NCBI GenBank assembly: GCA_964567475.1
Contig: CAZMMV010000044.1
Coordinates: forward strand, 1-13,995
Source of the DNA: CAZMMV01 sp964567475
Lineage (GTDB): Bacteria; Bacillota; Clostridia; Tissierellales; Tissierellaceae
Direction: 5' to 3'
DNA: 13,995 bases
Position numbers and translations under genes: made by a program. Shown here one piece after another: positions 8,259-13,995 of the stretch. The first letter of the stretch is position 1. Each line of letters opens with the position of its first letter. Under the pieces are notes generated by a model. It was not told the DNA's origin. It did not search any database and saw only the letters and a list, made by a program, of their open reading frames with translations.

Positions 8259-8324
8259 CTATTTTATTGTAATAATCTTTTGTGAACTGAATGTTAACTT
8301 TTATATTTAAATACGGATATATAA

Positions 8325-8371
8325 AAATAAGTATCAAAAATGGTGCCTGGCACCATTTTTGATACTTATTT
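8325..8371 (-). terminator. 47-bp perfect palindrome, probable Rho-independent terminator of the kam operon
   Basis: Two 23-nt arms (8325-8347 and 8349-8371) pair without mismatch around a single central base at 8348. The core is GGTGCC-T-GGCACC flanked by A/T runs. The palindrome starts 18 nt after the kamE stop. On the minus strand it is followed by TTATTTTTATAT, so it fits a terminator for the kam transcript. It also insulates the marR promoter from read-through. The symmetry is longer and more exact than a terminator needs, and the core looks to me like a dispersed clostridial palindrome, but I cannot search for copies. Confidence 0.75.
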
Positions 8372-8393
8372 GATATTTATTGGATACTATTAT
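8361..8393. repeat. Three imperfect 11-bp tandem repeats across the kamE stop
   Basis: On the plus strand GATACTTATTT, GATATTTATTG and GATACTATTAT follow one another directly (8361-8371, 8372-8382, 8383-8393). The first lies in an arm of the palindrome and the last contains the kamE stop codon. The sequence is visible directly; the cause, perhaps slippage or a duplication linked to the palindrome, is unknown. Confidence 0.4.
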
Positions 8394-9163
8394 ACTAATT
8401 TTCTGTTTACCATTTCTGTAACTACGAATGTTGCTACGTCTTCTGCATATGATCCTGGACCAAATCCTGCATCATATCCTAATTCTTTAGCTAGTTCGTG
8501 GCTTATTCTTGGTCCACCACAAGTTAGTACTACTTTGTCTCTCAATCCTTCTGCTTCTAGTAATTCTACTAGTTCTGTAAGGTTTGGTATGTGTACGTCT
8601 TTTTGTGTAACTACTTGAGATACTAGTATAGCATCTGCATTTAATTCTATAGCTTTAGCTACCATTTCTTCGTTTGGAACTTGTGAGCCTAGGTTATAAG
8701 CTTCTATTCCGTCATATCTTTCTAGTCCAAAATGTCCTGCAAAGCCTTTCATGTTCATTATAGCATCTATACCTACTGTATGAGCGTCAGTTCCTGTACA
8801 AGCTCCTACTATAACTACATTTCTTTTTATATTGTCTTCTATATATTCTTCTATTTGTGGTTTAGTCAAAACATCTATTTCTACTTTTGGTACTTCGATT
8901 GTTGTAAAGTCTATTGTATGAACAGTTTTACCATATACTATTAAATAAGTATATCCTATACCTAAGTCTTTTGAATAAACTACTGCTGGTTCTTTGAAAC
9001 CCATTTTTTTTGCTAATAATCTAGCTGCTTCAGATGCTTCTTCACCTGCTGGTACTGGAAGTGTAAATCCCATTTGAACCATTCCATCATTTAATGTATC
9101 ACCATAAGGTTTTACCATTGTTAAATCTACTTGTTCTATTTCATCTTTTATATTCTCAATCAT
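8390..9163 (-). CDS. kamE: Lysine 5,6-aminomutase beta subunit
   Basis: This is the cobalamin- and PLP-binding subunit of lysine 5,6-aminomutase, which moves the terminal amino group of beta-lysine to give 3,5-diaminohexanoate in lysine fermentation. It has 257 residues. An N-terminal part (about 1-100) precedes a Rossmann-like B12 domain (about 112-250). The base-off/His-on motif D-x-H-x-x-G is DAHTVG (126-131), so His128 should bind cobalt. Lys139 lies 11 residues later, matching the His133/Lys144 spacing known for the Clostridium sticklandii enzyme, and is the probable PLP Schiff-base lysine. Later cobalamin-domain loops include ILVSQVVTQ and the LTCGGPRI segment. The ATG overlaps the kamD stop by one base (TAATG) with GGAGGTG 10 nt upstream inside kamD, which points to coupled 1:1 synthesis. 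It is the last gene of the operon. Confidence 0.96.
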   Translation of the reverse strand: MIENIKDEIEQVDLTMVKPYGDTLNDGMVQMGFTLPVPAGEEASEAARLLAKKMGFKEPAVVYSKDLGIGYTYLIVYGKTVHTIDFTTIEVPKVEIDVLTKPQIEEYIEDNIKRNVVIVGACTGTDAHTVGIDAIMNMKGFAGHFGLERYDGIEAYNLGSQVPNEEMVAKAIELNADAILVSQVVTQKDVHIPNLTELVELLEAEGLRDKVVLTCGGPRISHELAKELGYDAGFGPGSYAEDVATFVVTEMVNRKLV

Positions 9164-10719
9164 TATTTATTAGCACCTCCAAGCATTAATTCTATAAATG
9201 GATTAAAGTGTCCTGGATCTTTCTTAGCTACTCCATCTAAACCCTTTCCACCTGTACGAGCTCTTTTTACTCCACCAAATTTTCCTTCTTCTATTGTATG
9301 GAATAATCCGTCTTTTTCTATTTGAGTTAAAAGTTTTTCTCCATTCTTCAAAACTTCATGTGCTCTTTGTTGGATTATACCGTCTTTTTTAAATTCTATT
9401 TCATTTCCTAAATCTTTTGCATTAGAGAATATATATTCAGCATTTTCTATTGAAAGATATCTGTCATGTAAGTGAGGTGTATGAATTGCCTCAGTTAACA
9501 TTCCTAATAATTGGATACCTTGATTTGTCATTATAGATACCATGTTGAATAAAGCGTTTTGTACATGTCCTTTAAATATGTTACCTGTCATAAATTTAGT
9601 TGGTGGCATGTATTTCAATGGTGCTTTAGGGAATATTTCTCTTGCCATTTGTGCTTGTGCTAATTCTAATAGGAATCCATTTTCTAGAGTTGGTTCCATT
9701 TCAAATGCATGTCCTAGACCCATTTGCTCTTCTGGTATTCCTGCTTTCAATGCAAATTGCTCGTTGATGAATTGAGAAGCTAATACTGTATGTGCTGCTT
9801 CTACTGCGTCATCTGTTGTAAGGTAGTTATCTTCTCCAGTGTTTATGATTATACCTGCAAAACCATTGATTATTCTTGAGAAGTATTGGTCTACTAGAGT
9901 TCTCTGCATGTTGATATCTCTAAATAGTATTCCGTATAGAGCGTCATTTAACATCATGTCTAGTCTTTCTACTGCTCCCATTGCTGCTATTTCTGGCATA
10001 CAAAGTCCTGAACAATAGTTACATAGTCTGATATATTTTCCTCTTTTTTCTCCTACTTCGTCTAGTGCTGCTCTCATTAGACGGAAGTTTTCTTGAGTTG
10101 CATATGTTCCACCGAAACCTTCTTTAGTTGGTCCATAAGGTACATAGTCAAGTAAAGACTGTCCTGTAGTTCTGATAACTGCAACAACATCTGCTCCTTG
10201 CATTCCTGCTGCTCTTGCTTGAGCTATATCTTCATATATATTTCCTGTAGCAACGATTACATATAACCAAGGTTTTCCACCTTCGCCTAATGTTTCAACG
10301 TATTTTTCTCTTTCTTTTCTTTTATCTGAGATTTTTTCTACAGTTTTATTTGCTATTTCATAGATTGTTTCTTTTATTTTTTCTTCATCTTTTGCTGGCA
10401 ATCTTGTTATATCAATTTCACCTGCTGATATTTTTTCTGAGATTTCTTGAGGTGTAAGTCCTGTATTAAGAATTGCATTTCCTACCCAGTAAGCTGCACC
10501 TCTTGCAAGTCCGCCACCTTCTATTATATTGTCTACTAAGATATTTGGAAGTGGTGTTCCTATTTCGTCTACTCCGTCTACTCCTAGTAGTCTAACTACT
10601 GTTCTTTCTGTAGAAGCTGTAGTATGATCGTCTATAAACTTTTGTACGTCTTCAGCTATATTTTTAGCTGCATTTCTTGAGCTATCTATAAGCTTTTGGT
10701 CAAGATTTAATTTACTCAA
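9163..10719 (-). CDS. kamD: Lysine 5,6-aminomutase alpha subunit
   Basis: This is the large subunit of adenosylcobalamin-dependent lysine 5,6-aminomutase; in the known enzyme it supplies the TIM-barrel active site that receives B12 and PLP from KamE. The call rests on overall sequence and the adjacent kamE. Recognisable stretches include YGPTKEGFGGTYATQENFRL, CNYCSGLCMPEIAAMGA and KYMPPTKFMTGNIFKGHVQN. The frame can start at a GTG at 10728, but that codon is part of the Shine-Dalgarno run itself. The TTG at 10719 lies 8 nt after AAGGAG and is the better start, giving 518 residues, close to the usual length. It ends sharing one base with kamE. It is preceded by a gap of about 100 bp containing a repeat-like element. 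No frameshift or missing segment is visible. Confidence 0.95.
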   Translation of the reverse strand: MSKLNLDQKLIDSSRNAAKNIAEDVQKFIDDHTTASTERTVVRLLGVDGVDEIGTPLPNILVDNIIEGGGLARGAAYWVGNAILNTGLTPQEISEKISAGEIDITRLPAKDEEKIKETIYEIANKTVEKISDKRKEREKYVETLGEGGKPWLYVIVATGNIYEDIAQARAAGMQGADVVAVIRTTGQSLLDYVPYGPTKEGFGGTYATQENFRLMRAALDEVGEKRGKYIRLCNYCSGLCMPEIAAMGAVERLDMMLNDALYGILFRDINMQRTLVDQYFSRIINGFAGIIINTGEDNYLTTDDAVEAAHTVLASQFINEQFALKAGIPEEQMGLGHAFEMEPTLENGFLLELAQAQMAREIFPKAPLKYMPPTKFMTGNIFKGHVQNALFNMVSIMTNQGIQLLGMLTEAIHTPHLHDRYLSIENAEYIFSNAKDLGNEIEFKKDGIIQQRAHEVLKNGEKLLTQIEKDGLFHTIEEGKFGGVKRARTGGKGLDGVAKKDPGHFNPFIELMLGGANK

Positions 10720-10736
10720 ATTTATCACTCCTTTTT

Positions 10737-10811
10737 CAATTGTTAATTATAAAATAGATCCTTCACTTCGTTTAGATGACAAACAGTCTTGTCATTCTAG
10801 TGTATCAATTG
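10737..10811. repeat. Repeat-like hairpin element in the kamC-kamD gap
   Basis: The stretch is bounded by two copies of CAATTG (10737-10742 and 10806-10811), each preceded by T. Inside, ATGACAA (10776-10782) and TTGTCAT (10789-10795) form a 7-bp hairpin with a 6-nt loop. It is followed on the minus strand by CTAAACGAAGTGAAGGATCT, a string that resembles a dispersed intergenic repeat I remember from clostridial genomes (GATCCTTCACTTCG). It is the only sizeable interruption between kamC and kamD. It lacks a T-tract, so it is unlikely to terminate transcription. The mobile-element interpretation is inference. Confidence 0.4.
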
Positions 10812-10819
10812 GGGGTCTA

Positions 10820-12448
10820 TTATTTCTGTGTTATCAAGTATTCCTCTGCTCTTCTTAGGACTTCGTCATCTAATCCCATTATTTTTGCTATATTTAAAGC
10901 ATCCTTAGGGACTTGTGTGTCTTTTTCAACTTTTCTAAGACGATAATCCATGTATTTGTTTACTATTTCCATCTTTTGATCTGCATCAAAATTTTCTGCT
11001 AAGTCTGCTAAATTTACTTGTGACAATCCCATTACTTGAAGATGGGCTACTTCATCCATGTCTGCTACATTATCATAGTGAGTAGTTAGTAGGGTAATAG
11101 AATCCCTTTCTCTTAAGAAAGATACAATTGCCTTTGATATGGCATATCCTTCTTCAGGATTAGTTCCCCTTGCTAATTCATCTATTAATATAATGCCCCT
11201 ATTGTCTGCTTTTACTAAAGATTCTTGTACTGTTTTTATTTCTCCTCCAAAGGTAGATAGTCCTGAGTCTGTTGACTGCATATCTCCTATGGACGATTTT
11301 ATAAAATTACTTAATCCTAGGCTCATTTCTTTTGCTGGTACAAACAATCCATATTGTGCCATAGCTGAAAGAAGTCCTACTAGTTTTAAGCTAATAGTTT
11401 TACCACCCATGTTTGCACCGGTTATACAGGTTACTCCTGTTTTTAGGTCTATGGATATGGGCGTAAATTCCAGTTCTTTTTTCTTTAGAAAGTCTGCTAC
11501 TTTTGGATGTATGCCTTCTACTATTTCCAATCTATGTTGGTCTAATATTTCCGGCTCTATTCCATTTATATCTATGGCATATTTTGTCTTTCCTATAAGT
11601 AGGTCTAGTCTACCTATATTTGCCATATTTCTAAATAAGGGTTTTTTCCTCTTATTGATTTCCTTAGACAAGTTTTCTCTGATTAAAAGTTCTTCTTTTT
11701 CTTCTTTGTCTTTTAATACTGTTACTTGCTTTTCCATGTCTACCATTTCTTCTGTTGGTTTAATGGAGAATTTCACATTCATGTAGGTTTCTGATACATA
11801 AACTAAAGCAGGATATTCTTTTACTGTTTGTAATAGATCCTTTTTATCTTTTTGTACCACTACTGTTGAATCTGGTCTAAGGTCTAGATTTAAATCTTCT
11901 TTTATTTTAACTTTTAATGCTTTTTTATTTCTTCTTATCTCTTTATCTAATTCTCTCTTTTTCTTTCTTATTTCTCTTAATTCCTCTGAATAGGAATCAT
12001 ATATATAAAATGTAGATATTCCTGTGTTTTCTGGATCTAACTCTTCTTCTAATTTCTCTATAGGCTTTATTTCTGTATCAGAAAATACTGGAATATTATA
12101 CTTTTCTATTATAAGTTTTAAATCTCTAATTAAAAAAAGAAAGCTTTTGATTTCAAATAATTCTACCTCCGTAAGAATGAATCCTTCCATAGCCCTTTTT
12201 ACAGAAGTTCTAAGATCCTTTACATGGGCAAAAATATTGTCAAACTCTCTTCTTATATCTTGATTTCTTATTAAGTTTATGAAGCTATCTATTTTGTCTA
12301 GTTCTTCTCTTAACTCCTGCTCTTGTCCCAGGGCATAAGCTTTTAATCTATTTTTATACATTTTTCCATAAGGGGTAAGAGTGGATATCTGATTCAGTAC
12401 ATATTGAAAATCTAAAGACTCTTTTGTGTTTATATCCATGAAATCCAA
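10820..12448 (-). CDS. kamC: Lysine 5,6-aminomutase reactivase ATPase, MutS-like
   Basis: This is a MutS-family ATPase whose place inside the kam operon marks it as KamC, the proposed ATPase that restores inactivated lysine 5,6-aminomutase. With residues numbered from the alternative GTG at 12460: a helical clamp-like region with a charged coiled coil (about 155-190 and 240-275), then the ATPase core with Walker A GANMGGKT (348-355), signature STFGGEI (402-408), Walker B ILIDELARGT (424-433) and TTH (459-461). The mismatch-recognition domain of MutS and the Smr nuclease domain of MutS2 are both absent, which argues against DNA repair. Two starts are possible: GTG at 12460, overlapping kamB by 11 nt, or TTG at 12448. 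I prefer the TTG because AGGTGGTGA, a close match to the anti-Shine-Dalgarno complement, lies just upstream. The exact biochemical role is inferred from family naming and context. Confidence 0.88.
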   Translation of the reverse strand: MDFMDINTKESLDFQYVLNQISTLTPYGKMYKNRLKAYALGQEQELREELDKIDSFINLIRNQDIRREFDNIFAHVKDLRTSVKRAMEGFILTEVELFEIKSFLFLIRDLKLIIEKYNIPVFSDTEIKPIEKLEEELDPENTGISTFYIYDSYSEELREIRKKKRELDKEIRRNKKALKVKIKEDLNLDLRPDSTVVVQKDKKDLLQTVKEYPALVYVSETYMNVKFSIKPTEEMVDMEKQVTVLKDKEEKEELLIRENLSKEINKRKKPLFRNMANIGRLDLLIGKTKYAIDINGIEPEILDQHRLEIVEGIHPKVADFLKKKELEFTPISIDLKTGVTCITGANMGGKTISLKLVGLLSAMAQYGLFVPAKEMSLGLSNFIKSSIGDMQSTDSGLSTFGGEIKTVQESLVKADNRGIILIDELARGTNPEEGYAISKAIVSFLRERDSITLLTTHYDNVADMDEVAHLQVMGLSQVNLADLAENFDADQKMEIVNKYMDYRLRKVEKDTQVPKDALNIAKIMGLDDEVLRRAEEYLITQK

Positions 12449-12449
12449 G

Positions 12450-13478
12450 TTATTCACCACCTAATACTAGATCTTTTATAGGTACATTTTTTATATAAGT
12501 TCTCATTTTTGATTGAAATTCTTCTGGTTGGAAATAATAGCCTTCTGGAGCATAGGGATTCAACGTGATTGCTATTAAGTTTATTTTGTCTAATACTTTT
12601 ATATTTATTCCCTGTCTCATAAATTTCAACCATTCCTTAGGTTGTATAAATATTTTCGTTCCGTCTCTGATTATTATTTCTATATCTTTGTACTTTCTTG
12701 TTGTTCTAGTTAAATCTTCTAATGTTTTACGAACTAAGGATCCAGGTATTACTAAGTACTTTGAATTTTGTTTTATATGTTCACCCATTATATGTCCAGC
12801 ATTTAATGCTGTTTTTAATGGAATTATGTCTATTTTATTTTCATCATCAATTACTGCTATTTCATTGTTATCCATCAATTTTCTGGATATATCCCTTATC
12901 TCTTGATTCTCTATTTCTGGAAGTCCTAGAGTATTTACTACGTGTTGTGTTTCTTCTATCACTTTATTCATATCTCTAGATACTACTGCTCCTGTGGATA
13001 GTATAGTAGCTTCTGATATTGTAGGGGCTGCTTGGGATAACCTATCCAAGGCTCCATCTATAATTGTAAATCCAGCTCCCAATTCTAACATCATATTACA
13101 CACTGCTTTTATTTCAGACAAAAGTTGAGGACCAGCAATTTGAACATAGCCTCCATCCTTTACCCTGCCTATTACTATTTCTCCCAAAGGAGTTCTGTAT
13201 TCAGTTACTTTCAATATCTCTATATTGGCATCTCCTAAATCAATCATCTTTGTAGCTGTTGCTATAAGAGTTCCCTCTTCTGCATATATCATTGGTTTTT
13301 CTGTATCTGTTACTACATCTAGAGATTCTCCATCTCTACCAATGGAAGTTATTCCGATAGAAATACCTTCATCATATGCTCCACTTATTAAATGGTTTAA
13401 AGCTACAGTTTTTCCACTGTTTTTAGACATGCCTACTATTGAAATTGTTTTATACTTCCCATTTATTAACTGAATCAT
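12450..13478 (-). CDS. kamB: Lysine 5,6-aminomutase reactivase subunit, P-loop protein
   Basis: This is a 342-residue soluble protein with an N-terminal P-loop, GMSKNSGKT (16-24), after a first strand TISIV, so it should bind ATP or GTP. Further landmarks are ITSIGRDGES (near 42), GPQLLSEIKAVCNMMLELGAG and the strand-and-acid motif FTIIDGALDR, which could be the Walker B-like element. No membrane segment or signal peptide is seen. It is recognised as KamB mainly from its position between kamA and kamC and from its overall resemblance to the family. The family is named as the partner of KamC in reactivating the B12-dependent aminomutase; the mechanism is not visible from sequence. The ATG at 13478 has AAAGGAG 6 nt upstream. 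The stop lies one base before the preferred kamC start. Confidence 0.87.
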   Translation of the reverse strand: MIQLINGKYKTISIVGMSKNSGKTVALNHLISGAYDEGISIGITSIGRDGESLDVVTDTEKPMIYAEEGTLIATATKMIDLGDANIEILKVTEYRTPLGEIVIGRVKDGGYVQIAGPQLLSEIKAVCNMMLELGAGFTIIDGALDRLSQAAPTISEATILSTGAVVSRDMNKVIEETQHVVNTLGLPEIENQEIRDISRKLMDNNEIAVIDDENKIDIIPLKTALNAGHIMGEHIKQNSKYLVIPGSLVRKTLEDLTRTTRKYKDIEIIIRDGTKIFIQPKEWLKFMRQGINIKVLDKINLIAITLNPYAPEGYYFQPEEFQSKMRTYIKNVPIKDLVLGGE

Positions 13479-13535
13479 CTTGTGCTCCTTTCAGTTGCAT
13501 TTTTGAATTTTTAATTGTGATTTTTAATTAAAAGA

Positions 13536-13615
13536 TTAAAACCCAAGATTCTCCGGCAAACTATCCCCTATATAACTTCAAAGGATAGATGACGAAGAAT
13601 CTCTTTAGGTTTTAA
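13536..13615 (-). other. 80-nt hairpin element between kamA and kamB
   Basis: The 214-bp gap after kamA contains a large imperfect stem. The outer arms TTAAAACC (13536-13543) and GGTTTTAA (13608-13615) pair over 8 bp. The next arms pair as AGATTCTTCG with CGGAGAATCT, 10 bp with one G-U. The innermost CTATCC/GGATAG adds 6 bp around a 16-nt loop. On the minus strand it is followed by TTTTAATCTTTTAATT, a broken T-tract, then 50-odd nt to the kamB start. It could be a leaky terminator or processing/stability element that sets KamA against KamBCDE levels, or a decayed mobile repeat. The rest of the gap is AT-rich, and I see no convincing promoter in it. Confidence 0.5.
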
Positions 13616-13692
13616 AATTTCATTCACAAGTCAATATTCAACATTCATAACTGGAATAAATAAATTTATCCCTAATTGTTTCTATTTATTTA

Positions 13693-13995
13693 CTATTTTT
13701 TATTTCTTTCTCTTCTTTCTAGATAGCTTGGTTCTAAGAATCTTACATCTTCACCTTCCATTAATTTTGCTACTCCTGACATTAATGGCTCTTTTTCTCC
13801 CTGACATACTGGGCATTGGCATTCTTGTTCTTCTTCTTCGTTTATCTTTGGTTCCATATATGTCGTAATAATACCTTCATAGTTTCTAAGAACTACTTTT
13901 GAAGGTGATTGAGAGATTAGATATTGTGGCATAACTGGAGTTTTTCCTCCTCCACCAGGTGCGTCAACTACAAATGTAGGTACTGCATATCCTGA
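13693..13995 (-). CDS. kamA: Lysine 2,3-aminomutase, C-terminal 100 residues only
   Basis: This is the C-terminal end of the radical-SAM enzyme that converts L-lysine to L-beta-lysine, the first step of lysine fermentation. The frame is open to the window edge. The visible part begins SGYAVPTFVVDAPGGGGK. The Asp corresponds to Asp330 and the Lys to the PLP lysine Lys337 of the Clostridium subterminale enzyme. Next comes LRNYEGIITTY, then an acidic linker (NEEEEQE) and C-x-C-x2-C (CQCPVC), matching the zinc-binding Cys375/377/380 of that enzyme, although the linker is three residues longer here. The radical-SAM CxxxCxxC motif is outside the window. An in-frame ATG at 13932 is an internal methionine, not a start. 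It is the first kam gene seen, upstream of kamB. Confidence 0.96.
   Translation of the reverse strand, partial: SGYAVPTFVVDAPGGGGKTPVMPQYLISQSPSKVVLRNYEGIITTYMEPKINEEEEQECQCPVCQGEKEPLMSGVAKLMEGEDVRFLEPSYLERRERNKK

Noticed and set aside
8390..9163. Methylmalonyl-CoA, glutamate or ornithine mutase B12 subunit
   Set aside because: The His/Lys spacing (128 and 139), the separate alpha subunit and the neighbouring kamA fit lysine 5,6-aminomutase. The ornithine enzyme has a differently organised large subunit.
10740..10790. Internal promoter before kamD (TATAAT at 10751-10746)
   Set aside because: No acceptable -35 box is found 16-18 nt upstream. The -10-like match is expected by chance in such AT-rich DNA.
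11139..11786. 215-codon plus-strand open frame opposite kamC
   Set aside because: The reverse strand of AT-rich genes here often stays open. The product is Ser/Phe/Ile-rich with no recognisable domain, while kamC on the other strand has all its ATPase motifs.
10820..12448. DNA mismatch-repair MutS or MutS2
   Set aside because: The mismatch-recognition and Smr domains are absent and the gene lies inside the kam operon, so a reactivase ATPase is more likely.
13479..13692. Cobalamin riboswitch or T-box in the kamA-kamB gap
   Set aside because: No B12-box-like or T-box-like sequence is visible; the gap shows only the hairpin element and AT-rich filler.
13693..13932. A separate 79-residue gene starting at the ATG at 13932
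   Set aside because: The frame continues upstream without a stop into the PLP-lysine motif of KamA, so this is only the tail of that gene.
1..13995. CRISPR array, tRNA, rRNA, transposase or phage genes
   Set aside because: No regularly spaced repeats, cloverleaf-like segments or recombinase-like proteins were found in reading both strands.

Overview
The window looks like a piece of a low-G+C, AT-rich chromosome from an anaerobic, amino-acid-fermenting member of the Clostridia/Tissierellia. The reasons are strongly AT-biased codon use and intergenic DNA, AGGAG-type ribosome binding sites, several probable TTG starts, an S-layer protein with three SLH domains, and a lysine-fermentation (kam) operon. 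Every gene I can support lies on the minus strand, so transcription runs from high to low coordinates.

Region 1 (right end, 8325-13995) is the lysine 2,3-/5,6-aminomutase operon in the order kamA-kamB-kamC-kamD-kamE. KamA (only its C-terminus is in the window) turns L-lysine into beta-lysine. KamD and KamE together form the adenosylcobalamin/PLP lysine 5,6-aminomutase, which makes 3,5-diaminohexanoate. KamB (P-loop protein) and KamC (MutS-like ATPase) are the proposed reactivation system for that B12 enzyme. The genes overlap or are tightly spaced, except for two gaps (kamA-kamB and kamC-kamD). Each gap holds a hairpin or repeat-like element. The operon ends in a 47-bp perfect palindrome followed by a T-rich run, which probably acts as its terminator. 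The later pathway genes (kdd, kce, kal, CoA transferase) are not here.

Region 2 (1952-8258) is a four-gene drug-efflux-type operon: a MarR regulator, a TolC-family protein, a lipoprotein membrane-fusion protein and an RND permease. A clear sigma-A-like promoter precedes marR. It is covered by an 11-bp-arm inverted repeat that abuts a 12-bp palindrome, which suggests MarR autoregulation. The permease lacks the usual aspartate pair of RND transmembrane segment 4 and the lysine of segment 10. A TolC-type partner in an apparently monoderm cell is also noteworthy.

Region 3 (1-1951) holds the first 548 codons of a secreted S-layer-homology protein, a strong promoter (TTGACC-17-TATAAT), a leader of about 126 nt, and an upstream region with 11-bp-phased TTACA repeats arranged as two inverted copies.

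No tRNA, rRNA, CRISPR array, transposase or B12 riboswitch was seen.
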